DNA of 62,018 bases, from assembly GCA_029260115.1 (NCBI GenBank), contig JAJDDW010000091.1, positions 1-62,018 on the forward strand. The letters run 5' to 3'. How positions within the stretch are numbered: position 1 is the first letter of the stretch; each line of letters opens with the position of its first letter. Below, piece after piece: positions 51,578-61,994 of the stretch. The notes below the pieces were generated by a model. The model had not been told where the DNA came from. It did no database searches and worked only from the letters and a program-made list of their open reading frames with translations. This stretch comes from Phycisphaerae bacterium (GTDB lineage Bacteria; Planctomycetota; Phycisphaerae; UBA1845). The position numbers and the translations under genes are program-made.

Positions 51578-52429
51578 ATGAAAAATAGATCCAATATATT
51601 TTCCTTTTCCAAGCCTACACTGTTCGGCCTGTGTCTTGCGTCATTGTTTAGTTTGCAATGTCACGATTCACCCGGCAAGGTGAGAATTGGCGATCAGCGA
51701 AAAACAATCGTCGCCGGTGCGGTAAGTGGCGTAGGCGAGATGACGCCTCAAGAAACGCTAGCCAGCCAAGACCCACTCGCATTCCTATATGGCTGTCGAG
51801 ACCGCTACGATGACCAAGTGGTCGATTATCGCTGTTACTTCACCAAACAAGAACGCGTTAACGACGAATTGTTGCCTGAGCAAGGGATCGATGTTCAGTT
51901 TCGCCAGCAGCCTTATAGTGTTGATATGAGCTGGGTCAAAAATGAACGTCGTGCCAAACGCGCGACATTCGTTGCAGGCCGGTTTCATGAAGATGGTCAA
52001 GACCAAGCCGTATTTGTGCCAAGTGGTGTGCTTGGCGCGTTGCTCCCTTCTGGCGTAAGACGAAGCATCCATGGCCCGGAAGCCAAATCTGAGTCGCGCA
52101 AGACGATCGACCAGTTTGGATTTAGAAATTCGCTTGACCTCATCATAAAATTCTGCGAGTTAGCTAAAGGACATCCCGAGTACGAGTTGAGATATATGGG
52201 TAAAGGCCGTCTAAACGAACGCCCTTGTTTCGTGTTCGAGCGACATCTGCCATATACAGGCGTTGATGGCGACTTTCCCGATCGCGTGCTGGAAGTATAT
52301 ATCGACGAAGAATGGCTAGTGCCGACCGGCTGTATCGCATACTCCGACGAAGCTAAGGACATGTTGTTAGGCCGGTATGTTCATTCTGATGTCACGTTCA
52401 ATGTCGGCCTAACGGATGTAGACTTTTAG
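51578..52429 (+). CDS. DUF1571-family envelope lipoprotein
   Basis: A 283-aa protein. The signal region is KPTLFGLCLASLFSLQC, where SLQC is a plausible lipobox. The mature domain shows the DUF1571 pattern: DDQVVDYRCYFTKQERV, LPEQGIDVQFRQQPYSVDMSW, the FVPSGVLGALL helix, YMGKGRLNERPCFVFERHLPY and the terminal EVYIDEEWLVPTGCIAY. This resembles a LolA/LolB-type half-barrel and is common in planctomycetes. Its role is unknown; a lipid- or lipoprotein-binding periplasmic protein is possible. It is convergent with the dehydrogenase gene, 7 bp apart. Confidence 0.8.
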   Translation: MKNRSNIFSFSKPTLFGLCLASLFSLQCHDSPGKVRIGDQRKTIVAGAVSGVGEMTPQETLASQDPLAFLYGCRDRYDDQVVDYRCYFTKQERVNDELLPEQGIDVQFRQQPYSVDMSWVKNERRAKRATFVAGRFHEDGQDQAVFVPSGVLGALLPSGVRRSIHGPEAKSESRKTIDQFGFRNSLDLIIKFCELAKGHPEYELRYMGKGRLNERPCFVFERHLPYTGVDGDFPDRVLEVYIDEEWLVPTGCIAYSDEAKDMLLGRYVHSDVTFNVGLTDVDF

Positions 52430-52436
52430 ACCTCTC

Positions 52437-55349
52437 TTAATTTTCTCCGGCTAGCGCTTCTGCTAAATGTTCGACGAGATGCCTCGGCGATGCGTCGGTG
52501 TGGTGCTGGATTTGTTGCTTACAGCTAAAACCCGACACCGCAATTTGTGCATCCCCTCGTTGCTGAATAGCGGGGAAAAGTCTTTCGTCACCAACAGCCT
52601 TGCTAGTTTCGTAATGTTCTTGTTCATGCCCAAAAGACCCGGCCATCCCACAGCATCCGCTATTAATTTCGCTGGCCCGATTGCCGAATGCGGTTTGCAG
52701 AAGATGCGTTGCCGCAGTTGTACCGACGAGTGCTTTTTGATGGCAATGAGCATGATATCTCAGGCTCGCTTGGCTATTAAACTTTAATGCGTCGGGGTGC
52801 TTTTCGAGTAGTGAAGATAAGAATGTCTCGATCATGACACTATGATTAGCGACACGGGCTGCGAGATGCGTATTGACTAGCTGTGGGTATTCGTCAGCTA
52901 GCGATAAGATGCAGCTAGGTTCTGTGCCGACGATGGTTAGGCCTTCTTGTACATAAGGCATGAGCGAACGAATATTCGCTTCGGCTAGTTGAGCCGCTTC
53001 AGATAGCAAACCCTTACTAATCGCAGGCCGTCCGCAGCACATGGTCTTGGGGCAGACGACGTCATAGCCTGCTGCTTCTAGTAGGGTAGTAGCGGCGATG
53101 CCTACTTGTGGTGAAAAATAATTGGTCCAGGTATCGACGAAATAAACAACTTTTCCGCGCGGACCTTCGTGCTTTTTTTTCTTGTTATGCTGTTGCCACC
53201 ATTTTCTAAATGTCTGATGCGCGAAGTTAGGTAGCGATATGCGGGCGTCGAATCCGTATTTCGATTCAAGTGTTTTTCGGAACCATTTTGTGTTAGCCAG
53301 CCAATTGGCCATGCGCGGGAATCGACTTGCTCTGGCCGCAAGTGCTGGCATGTCAGCTATGAAGCGTGATCGAACGTCGCTTCCTTGGCGAAGATTTCTC
53401 TGGTGAAGATATTCGGCTTTTAGCATTGCCATGTCCACGCCGGTGGGGCATTGGGTCTTGCAGGCCTTGCATGACAAGCACAGGTCCATGACCTCGGCTA
53501 GGTGGGGGTCTTGTAAGCCATTTAGGAGACTTCGATTAGATAACGCGGCGCGCAAAGCATTTGCTCGGGCGCGGGTGGTATGTGTTTCGTCGAGGGTAGC
53601 CATGTATGATGGGCACATGGTGCTGGTAAAGCGCTGACGGCACTGTCCCACGCCGCTACACATTTCCACCAGGCCAGCCATGCCGCCGTGGGCATCGAAG
53701 TTCAACGCGGTTTTGATTTTAGGTGAGGCGTAGTCGCTGCCGAATCGCAAGTGCTCGGTCATGGGGAATGGGTCAACGATTTTATTCGGATTTAACAGTC
53801 CATTTGGGTCAAATAAGGTTTTGACCTTGCGAAAGGCTTCGATGATGACCGGGCCATACAATTTTTCTAGCCAACAAGACCGGGCCATGCCGTCTCCGTG
53901 TTCGCCGGTTACGGTTCCGCCGAAACGCAGGGCTAAGTCTGCGACGCCTTCCGCAATGCGTTTCATCTTGGCTATGTCGCCGCTGTTTTTGAGGTTTAGC
54001 ACAGGTCGAACGTGAATGCATCCGACGCTGGCGTGGGCATAATAGCCTGCGGATACGCCTTCATCGGTTAATAGCTGTCTGAATGATTCCATGTAATCAC
54101 GCAGTTTTGTCGGGTCTACTGCGGAGTCTTCTACGAAGGCTATAGGTTGGTGGTCGCCTGGTTGGGACATGAGCAAACCTAGTCCGGCTTTGCGCAATTG
54201 CCATACGCTTTGTTGTTTGTCGAGCTGAATCAAGCTTTCTGCATGATAGGTTTTAGCCATGACGTCATGGTCGCTGGTTATGGCGCCGAGTCTAGCCGTG
54301 AGCGATGTGGCGTTGTCATCGTAAAGTTCAATGGCTAATAGCGCTTTGGGGTTTCCGCTGATGAATTCGCATTGCTGGCTAATCGTAGCATTGTTCCTCC
54401 CGGCTGAGACGATGAGTTCGTCGATGAGTTCGATGGCTGCGGGGTTGTGCTTGAGGATAGCCGGGGTTGTTTCTAGTGCCTCCAACATGTCATCAAAATG
54501 TAGCAACAGGATGCCCCGCTCTTTCGGTAAGGGCGTAAGGCGAAGTTTTGCCTGGACCACGATGCCTAAAGTCCCTTCGCTACCGCAGAGCAATTTGTTG
54601 GTGTCTACAGCCGTTCCCGGTGGGCCGAGACGGTCCAGTCCGTACCCGCCGTTGCTACGAAGTATTTTTGGGAATCGCAGTTGAATTTCGTTGTAACAGG
54701 CGTCGCGTATATCACCTAATGCTTGGTTGATCGAATTCACTTCCTGGTTCGCGGCGCTGGCGTTGCTATCGCTTTCGCCATCGCTATCGAAAGTCGCCAC
54801 GGTTCCACTAGGCAAAACTACGGTAAGCGACACGACATGGTCCCCCGTGCGGCCGAAGACCACGGAATGTGCGCCACAGGAATTGTTGGCGATCATGCCG
54901 CCGATGGTCGCTCGGCTGCTGGTGGCTACATCTGGTGCGAAATGTAGATTGTGGGGCGCGAGCGCGGCGTTTAATTCATCCAGTACGACACCTGGCTCAA
55001 CGGTTACCGTTCTTGATAGCGGGTCGATATCGATGATGCGGTTCATATAAGGTGATAAGTCTAGCTGGACGCCGTTACCTAATGCGCCACCGGCTAATCC
55101 CGTGCCCGCGCCTCTTGGGACTAAAGGGATGCCAAAATTACGGCATTGTTTAATCGTGGCTACGACATCGTCTACGTTTTTGGGAATGACTACGCCTAGT
55201 GGAATCATTTCGTAGATGCTAGCGTCCGTGGCATAGATGGTGCGGGACAGGTTGTCAAATCGGACATCTCCGGAAATTTCGCGTTGCAAGTTCGCTGCGA
55301 TATCTGGTAGAGGCTCCCGCGGTGTCAGTTGAATTAATGGCTGGTGCAT
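52437..55349 (-). CDS. Fused FAD/Fe-S dehydrogenase (YdiJ/D-2-hydroxyglutarate dehydrogenase type)
   Basis: A 970-aa protein joining the functions of GlcD and GlcF. The N-terminal FAD-binding domain has PRGAGTGLAGGA (about 78), GGMIANNSCGAHS (about 148) and LLCGSEGTLG. The FAD-oxidase C domain follows, to about 525. Then two Fe-S sites: CSGVGQCRQ...CPSYMA (about 560-585) and CLSCKACKTQCPTG (about 640). Two CCG-type cysteine domains, with CCGRPAIS (about 775) and CCGMAGSFG (about 895), finish it. This is the single-chain form that oxidises D-2-hydroxyglutarate or D-lactate in E. coli and others. Four bases separate it from the upstream glycosyltransferase. Confidence 0.9.
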   Translation of the reverse strand: MHQPLIQLTPREPLPDIAANLQREISGDVRFDNLSRTIYATDASIYEMIPLGVVIPKNVDDVVATIKQCRNFGIPLVPRGAGTGLAGGALGNGVQLDLSPYMNRIIDIDPLSRTVTVEPGVVLDELNAALAPHNLHFAPDVATSSRATIGGMIANNSCGAHSVVFGRTGDHVVSLTVVLPSGTVATFDSDGESDSNASAANQEVNSINQALGDIRDACYNEIQLRFPKILRSNGGYGLDRLGPPGTAVDTNKLLCGSEGTLGIVVQAKLRLTPLPKERGILLLHFDDMLEALETTPAILKHNPAAIELIDELIVSAGRNNATISQQCEFISGNPKALLAIELYDDNATSLTARLGAITSDHDVMAKTYHAESLIQLDKQQSVWQLRKAGLGLLMSQPGDHQPIAFVEDSAVDPTKLRDYMESFRQLLTDEGVSAGYYAHASVGCIHVRPVLNLKNSGDIAKMKRIAEGVADLALRFGGTVTGEHGDGMARSCWLEKLYGPVIIEAFRKVKTLFDPNGLLNPNKIVDPFPMTEHLRFGSDYASPKIKTALNFDAHGGMAGLVEMCSGVGQCRQRFTSTMCPSYMATLDETHTTRARANALRAALSNRSLLNGLQDPHLAEVMDLCLSCKACKTQCPTGVDMAMLKAEYLHQRNLRQGSDVRSRFIADMPALAARASRFPRMANWLANTKWFRKTLESKYGFDARISLPNFAHQTFRKWWQQHNKKKKHEGPRGKVVYFVDTWTNYFSPQVGIAATTLLEAAGYDVVCPKTMCCGRPAISKGLLSEAAQLAEANIRSLMPYVQEGLTIVGTEPSCILSLADEYPQLVNTHLAARVANHSVMIETFLSSLLEKHPDALKFNSQASLRYHAHCHQKALVGTTAATHLLQTAFGNRASEINSGCCGMAGSFGHEQEHYETSKAVGDERLFPAIQQRGDAQIAVSGFSCKQQIQHHTDASPRHLVEHLAEALAGEN

Positions 55350-55353
55350 GCCC

Positions 55354-56460
55354 TTATGACCCCTGGAATGGTAGCGTTGCGTGGGCCATGTTTAGTTTTC
55401 GATACACCGAAGCAGCTAGTTCAGCCATCGCGCTGACGGAATGATTTTCTTTGATATACGCTTGACCAGCAACGGCTATGTCGCGGGCGGCGTCGGGTTT
55501 TGTGATAATGCGTTCGAGGGTATCTGTTAGGGCGCTGGTGGTTGGTGAGTCGCAAATCAGGGCTGTTTCGTCTGCTATGTATGCGTCGTCGATCGCAGAG
55601 GGGAAAGTGACGGTGACCAGGCCCGCGCCCATGGCTAATAGTCCGTCCATGGAGACTGCGGTTCGTGTCGTGGGTAGTACGTAGATGTCTGCGCCGCTCA
55701 TCAATGACGCGATGTTGCCTAGTGGCTGGGCGAAGGCGACCATTGAATTTAATCCGCGGTCACGCACTAATTTACGCAGTGCTGGCTCGTCGCGACCTTC
55801 CCCAACGAGGAATGCCAACACGGCGTGACCACGCTTGCGTAAGGTGTCGACGGATTGGAGGAGTAAGTCTACGCCGCCTGCGGCGTTAAATGGCGCGGTG
55901 CAAAGCAGGGTGGTGGTTTGTTCGAGATTCGCCAAAGGTGATGCGGTGCGCGATACGTAAACGCCTGGGGGCGTGAAAATAATTTTGTTGGCTGGGATGC
56001 GTAATTGATTCTGCAAAATCTTAGCGAGCGGCTGAGTTAGCACGAAGTACGCGCCCACGTCAGATTCAGGAATCTGCGAGACGTAGTCGCAATCTTGGGT
56101 AGCACCTACTTGCAGAACTAAGTCCGCTTCGTATGTCTTAGCCATCTTGATAGCCAATTCGTATGATGCGGCTGATAAAGCGTGGACGACGGTCGGTGGA
56201 TCATTGGCTAGCAATTCGACGGTCTGGGTAATGCGGCGGTGAGAGAATGGCCACTTGATGGGGTTGTGAACGATGGGGCGAATGGGGCCTAGCGATAAGG
56301 AGGATAGTCGGTTGTCGGAACTGACAAGCTGGGTGCGAATAGCTTGGTCGATGAGTCCGACGGCGAGATAGCGTAGGGCGTGGCCGAGACGGTCGAAGGC
56401 GTCTCCGTGGACACAGAGGGCTACGTTGACGGAAAGTTGGCTGGTCGGATCTTGGCTCAA
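55354..56460 (-). CDS. GT4-type glycosyltransferase
   Basis: A 368-aa protein. The N-terminal domain includes VVHALSAASYELA and LVLQVGATQDCDY. The C-terminal domain has NLEQTTTLLCTAPFNAAGGVDLLL, VLAFLVGEGRDEPALRKL (nucleotide-sugar site) and DIYVLPTTRTAVSMDGLLAMGAG, the position of the family 4 E(x7)E motif; there the second acidic residue is missing. The family assignment rests on overall block order. It precedes the dehydrogenase by 4 bp, a puzzling pairing. Its 5' end faces ribF, with the promoters in 56461-56590. Confidence 0.75.
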   Translation of the reverse strand: MSQDPTSQLSVNVALCVHGDAFDRLGHALRYLAVGLIDQAIRTQLVSSDNRLSSLSLGPIRPIVHNPIKWPFSHRRITQTVELLANDPPTVVHALSAASYELAIKMAKTYEADLVLQVGATQDCDYVSQIPESDVGAYFVLTQPLAKILQNQLRIPANKIIFTPPGVYVSRTASPLANLEQTTTLLCTAPFNAAGGVDLLLQSVDTLRKRGHAVLAFLVGEGRDEPALRKLVRDRGLNSMVAFAQPLGNIASLMSGADIYVLPTTRTAVSMDGLLAMGAGLVTVTFPSAIDDAYIADETALICDSPTTSALTDTLERIITKPDAARDIAVAGQAYIKENHSVSAMAELAASVYRKLNMAHATLPFQGS

Positions 56461-56590
56461 TGTCTTGGTCCTACTGTTACTGCTCGATCATCTGCCTTAT
56501 AGTGGCATCCATTTTCGCGAGGCGGATACTGGCCTCACATATTTCGGCGCGGCGCGTGCCGATGTACTGTACACGATACGGAATCACGCT

Positions 56591-57532
56591 GTGAAAGTAT
56601 ACGAAAGCATTGAAAACGTCGATCCACCTATACAAGGATCGGTTCTGACGATCGGAAACTTTGATGGCGTTCACCGTGGGCATCAACAATTGTTGGCCCA
56701 GGCTGGTTTATTCGCGGCGAATACGGGCGGTCCGGTTGTTGTTATGACCTTTGATCCCCATCCCGTGAGCATTGTTCGACCAGATTTTACACCGAAACGA
56801 CTCATGCCACTAAATGAGAAATTGTTGCGGCTTCGTGAGGCGGGGGCGGATGTGGTGGTGGTCGCCCGTAGCGAGCCAAAGCTTTTCTCGCTTACGGCCG
56901 CTCAATTTGTGCAGGATGTGATACAAGCCCGATTTCATCCCACCCATATTGTCGAAGGGCCTACGTTTGGGTTCGGTAAGGGGCGAGAGGGGACGCCGGA
57001 GTTGCTGAAGACGCTGGCTGGGGAGTTTGGCTGCGAAGTGCATATCTTGGAAGCGGTGCATTTACAGGTGGATGAGGGAGATACGATGTTAGTGTCCAGC
57101 TCGTTGATTCGGCAGCTTCTCGGTGATGGGAAAGTGCGGCGGGCGGGGCTTTGCCTGGGCCGGGCTTATGGGCTATTTGGGAGTGTGGTTGAGGGGATGC
57201 AGCGGGGGACCGATCTTGGGTTTCCCACGGTCAACCTTGCGGTGGAAGATCAGCTGATTCCCAAAGACGGCGTGTATGCGGGGATCGCCAAGGTTGTGGG
57301 GAGAGAGTTAGCCGCGGCGATTAGTATTGGTAGCGCGCCGACTTTTGGCGATGTGCCGCGTCAAATCGAGGCTCACCTATTAGACTTCGATGGTGACTTG
57401 TATGGCGAGCAGATTCGTTTAGATTTTCTACGTTTTTTACGTGAACAGCAAAAGTTTACTGGCGTGGAAGCACTCAAGGCTCAGTTATGCATTGACATCC
57501 AAGCAGTTAGAGATGCTCATGATAATTCTTAA
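56591..57532 (+). CDS. ribF: Bifunctional riboflavin kinase/FAD synthetase
   Basis: GTG at 56591 gives 313 aa, the normal length (about 310), with GGAA about 7 nt upstream. A longer open frame reaching back to 56426 overlaps the divergent glycosyltransferase and is rejected. The N-terminal nucleotidyltransferase domain has LTIGNFDGVHRGHQ (about residues 17-30), MTFDPHP and FGFGKGREG. The kinase domain has GTDLGFPTVNLAVEDQ and the terminal RQIEAHLLDFDGDLYG. It makes FMN and FAD, which supply the large flavoprotein next door among others. DHH phosphoesterase follows 19 bp later. Confidence 0.94.
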   Translation: MKVYESIENVDPPIQGSVLTIGNFDGVHRGHQQLLAQAGLFAANTGGPVVVMTFDPHPVSIVRPDFTPKRLMPLNEKLLRLREAGADVVVVARSEPKLFSLTAAQFVQDVIQARFHPTHIVEGPTFGFGKGREGTPELLKTLAGEFGCEVHILEAVHLQVDEGDTMLVSSSLIRQLLGDGKVRRAGLCLGRAYGLFGSVVEGMQRGTDLGFPTVNLAVEDQLIPKDGVYAGIAKVVGRELAAAISIGSAPTFGDVPRQIEAHLLDFDGDLYGEQIRLDFLRFLREQQKFTGVEALKAQLCIDIQAVRDAHDNS

Positions 57533-57551
57533 TTATTTTCTATAAACGTGG

Positions 57552-58574
57552 ATGGATTGTATGGCTATAAATGATAACGGCGGTTTTGATGTGGCGACGG
57601 CGTTTATAAAGGCATGTCGTCGGCCGCTGCTTCTGACGCATGCCAAGCCGGACGGTGATGCACTGGGGTCAATGATCTCGCTTGACCAGCTTCTCCGGGC
57701 GCAAGGGTGTGAGCCGACGTGTTTGTTGTACGAGCCATTGCCAGAAAGATATGCGCGGGTTTGCGGCGGTAATTATACTGTTCTCGATGCCACGAATATG
57801 GCAGCACAACTTAACGTGCATGATGGGGTGATTGTGCTTGATACCTGCGCTTATGGGCAATTGTCTCCTGTGGTAGATTGGCTGCGTGAATCTTCATTGC
57901 CCAAGCTTGCGGTGGATCATCATGTAACGAGAGATTCATTGGCTGATGTTTATCTGGTGGATGAATCTGCGGCTGCGAATTGCTTGATTTTATACGAATG
58001 GGCCGCGTCAGAAGGTTGGGCTATTTCTGCGGAGACCGCGCGAGCGATGTTGGTTGGTATCGCGACGGATACGGGTTGGTTTCATCATTCGAATGCGGAT
58101 AGCCGTGTGTTTGCGGCGGTGGGGGCGTTGGTTACCTGTGGTGCAGATTGTCATGCGTTGTATGCGCAGTTGTATGAACAAGATACGTTGGCTCGCGTTC
58201 GGCTGGTTGGTGAGGCGTTGTCATCGCTCAAGATGCACGGAGAAGATAGGTTAGCCGTGATGACGCTATCGGCTGAGGCATTTGCGCGGGCTGGTGCGTC
58301 GCTGGCTGATACGGAAGGGATAATAAATGAGCCGTTGAGCATTGAGTCGGTAATCGTTTCGCTATTGCTGGTCGAGCAGGCGGATGGTCAAACGCGGGTG
58401 AGTTTTCGTAGCAAGCAGCCATTGGATGAGCAGACCGTGGATGTGGATGTGGCGGCAATGGCCGGGACGTTTGGCGGAGGGGGTCATCGTCGTGCGGCGG
58501 GCGCGCGGTTGACGGGTAGGCCAGTTGAGGTTGTGGCGCGCGTTGTTGGTGTGGCGATGGGGATGCTTGGCTGA
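57552..58574 (+). CDS. DHH/DHHA1 phosphoesterase (NrnA-type oligoribonuclease/pAp phosphatase)
   Basis: A 340-aa protein (or 337 from ATG 57561). Motifs: HAKPDGDALGS (about 28-38), VLDTCAYG, VDHHVTRDS (DHH, about 123), GIATDTGWF, and a C-terminal DHHA1 glycine motif GTFGGGGHRRAAG. NrnA-like enzymes degrade 2-5-nt RNA and 3'-phosphoadenosine phosphate in bacteria without Orn; here it is the candidate for that role. It follows ribF by 19 bp. After it comes a repeat-rich stretch. Confidence 0.9.
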   Translation: MDCMAINDNGGFDVATAFIKACRRPLLLTHAKPDGDALGSMISLDQLLRAQGCEPTCLLYEPLPERYARVCGGNYTVLDATNMAAQLNVHDGVIVLDTCAYGQLSPVVDWLRESSLPKLAVDHHVTRDSLADVYLVDESAAANCLILYEWAASEGWAISAETARAMLVGIATDTGWFHHSNADSRVFAAVGALVTCGADCHALYAQLYEQDTLARVRLVGEALSSLKMHGEDRLAVMTLSAEAFARAGASLADTEGIINEPLSIESVIVSLLLVEQADGQTRVSFRSKQPLDEQTVDVDVAAMAGTFGGGGHRRAAGARLTGRPVEVVARVVGVAMGMLG

Positions 58575-58610
58575 GGTGACTTCGGTGCAAGGAGAGTAGG
58601 GTATTGGGTA

Positions 58611-58773
58611 ATGGAGTCGAAGAGCGTAGGTTAATCGACTTGTAAAACCTATTCGTCTATGTCGGTGCTATAATGTACAGAAATAATCGCCCGGCTCTTA
58701 ATCAGTGTGCGGGCATAACTTTCAGCGTGCATCATCGACTCCCCCATGTCCAAAAAGAAGGACATGGGCCACC
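58611..58773 (+). repeat. Structured repeat, family D (copy 1, left end eroded)
   Basis: Aligns over about 160 bp with copy 2 at 59172-59332, including TTGTAAAA, CTATGTC, a 15-bp AATGTACAGAAATAAT block and CCGGCTCTTA. The right end, ATCATCGACTCCCCC, is followed by a hairpin ATGTCC...GGACAT and GGGCCACCC. The left end reads GGAGTCGA but has lost the outer hairpin. Confidence 0.8.
58666..58674 (+). promoter_or_regulatory. Extended -10 promoter candidate inside repeat copy 1
   Basis: TGCTATAAT, an extended -10 match, lies in repeat copy 1, about 120 bp before the orphan gene at 58797. The equivalent place in copy 2 reads TGGTAATGT, without the box. No good -35 sequence is seen. This suggests, weakly, that copy 1 supplies transcription to the orphan gene. 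Confidence 0.35.
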
Positions 58774-58796
58774 CGACCAATAGCAAAGTAATTCTC

Positions 58797-59126
58797 ATGG
58801 CAAAAAAAGTGTTGAAGCGTAAAGTTGTCTCATGGTGGAAACGGGCTAAATATTTCTCTGTGGAGTTGCCGGATGGAATCTTTGGAGGGCGACCTGGGGA
58901 GAATCAGCATGGTATCACATTTATTGAGGAGCTTGAACACAAGTTTATAGTAGAGTTAGATAACAAGCTTCTCTTGGTCTTTACAGACTTGATGTCTGTA
59001 ACTCAACAAGGAGATGATCTGCAGTTTAGTGATTTCGGGCAACTAATATTTGATCGCCAGGAATATGGCACCATGATTCCTCGTGTTGAAGTGTATAACA
59101 GTGGCACGGTCAAATTCCTATCGTGA
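58797..59126 (+). CDS. Orphan 109-aa protein flanked by direct repeats
   Basis: ATG 58797 gives 109 aa starting MAKKVLKRKVVSWWKRAKYF. An in-frame ATG at 58746 lies inside the repeat hairpin and codes for repeat sequence (SKKKDMGHP), so it is unlikely to be the true start. The protein has a basic N-terminus, FSVELPDGIFGGRPGENQHG (about 20-39) and alternating hydrophobic strands, ending in a YNSGTVKFLS-like strand. No signal peptide or membrane helix is visible, and no family is recognised with confidence. The composition and codon use look natural. It sits between two copies of the same repeat and apart from other genes. Confidence 0.6.
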   Translation: MAKKVLKRKVVSWWKRAKYFSVELPDGIFGGRPGENQHGITFIEELEHKFIVELDNKLLLVFTDLMSVTQQGDDLQFSDFGQLIFDRQEYGTMIPRVEVYNSGTVKFLS

Positions 59127-59141
59127 GCTGCAGAGTTGATG

Positions 59142-59332
59142 GCCGGGTGGCCCATCTCGTCCCGAGGTGGGGGAGTCGATGATCGGAGGTTAATCAACTT
59201 GTAAAAATATGTTTGTCTATGTCAAGATGGTAATGTACAGAAATAATCGTCCGGCTCTTAGACAGTGGGCGGGCATGGCATGTATCGCCAATCATCGTCT
59301 CCCCCATGTCCAAACGGAAGGACATGGGGCAC
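59142..59332 (-). repeat. Structured repeat, family D (copy 2, complete)
   Basis: A complete element. The left arm CGGGTGGCCCAT with a small hairpin (CTCG-TCC-CGAG) leads to GGGGGAGTCGATGAT. The right arm ATCATCGtCTCCCCC leads to a second hairpin (ATGTCC...GGACAT) and GGGGCACCC. Both ends are therefore nested inverted repeats around a roughly 110-bp core shared with copy 1. No coding capacity. It resembles a MITE, or a structured RNA-coding repeat. Confidence 0.75.
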
Positions 59333-59424
59333 CCAGCAGGTGTCAAAACTAGTAGATGCCAAGTCGTTGTCGCAGCTATTGTCGGCTAGTTTCTAGACGC
59401 GGGTTTCAATTATAAAAGCCGAAT
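59333..59424. other. Short gap after repeat copy 2
   Basis: Nothing recognised. It separates the repeat from the 3' end of the leftward YgbA-family gene; no terminator with a T-run is visible. Confidence 0.4.
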
Positions 59425-59793
59425 CTAAAACAGTAGATGATAGAGGTAATCGAGCCGACCTGACAGGACGAGTTTTTTTCCTGAATATTGCATCACTTTT
59501 CTGATACCCTCTCGATAGGCTGGAGAGTAGCAATGGCTGGGGCAATGCTTGCACGCTGGCTTGGGGTGCATCGGGCAGTGAGATCGCTTGGTGAGTGCGT
59601 GGGCTAATAATCTGCTACACGACGGGCACAGGCGAATGTCTTTGCCAAAGATCGCTGGAATGTCGTGGGTCTTCAAATCAAAGCGGCTTCTGTCGTTACC
59701 CGTGTGTCGGTTAGAGCAAAATACGTTGACAAATTCGACTAGCGTTTTCAAATCTCGGCTAGTATGCTTGTTAATAGTTGGGAGTGTCAACAT
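59425..59793 (-). CDS. YgbA-family (nitrous oxide-stimulated promoter family) protein
   Basis: A 122-aa protein. ATG at 59793 with GGAG 8 nt upstream (on the minus strand). The conserved family block is clear: LCPSCSRLLAHA, HCPMHPKPACKHCPSHCYSPAYREGIRKVMQYSG-type spacing and a final LDYLYHLL. It carries seven cysteines in the C-terminal two thirds, arranged in CxxC-like pairs that suggest iron or zinc binding. In E. coli the ygbA gene is induced by nitric oxide under NsrR; its role here is unknown. Its divergent neighbour is ligA. Confidence 0.85.
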   Translation of the reverse strand: MLTLPTINKHTSRDLKTLVEFVNVFCSNRHTGNDRSRFDLKTHDIPAIFGKDIRLCPSCSRLLAHALTKRSHCPMHPKPACKHCPSHCYSPAYREGIRKVMQYSGKKLVLSGRLDYLYHLLF

Positions 59794-59861
59794 CGCTGCT
59801 TCTCCGGCCGATATCGTCTGTCAATCTCAGCCAGGTCAAACGACCTAACTTCACCAAATAA

Positions 59862-61964
<2,103 letters not shown>

Positions 61965-61994
61965 ATCGCGGGGGAAGATTATATTCCTAATAAC

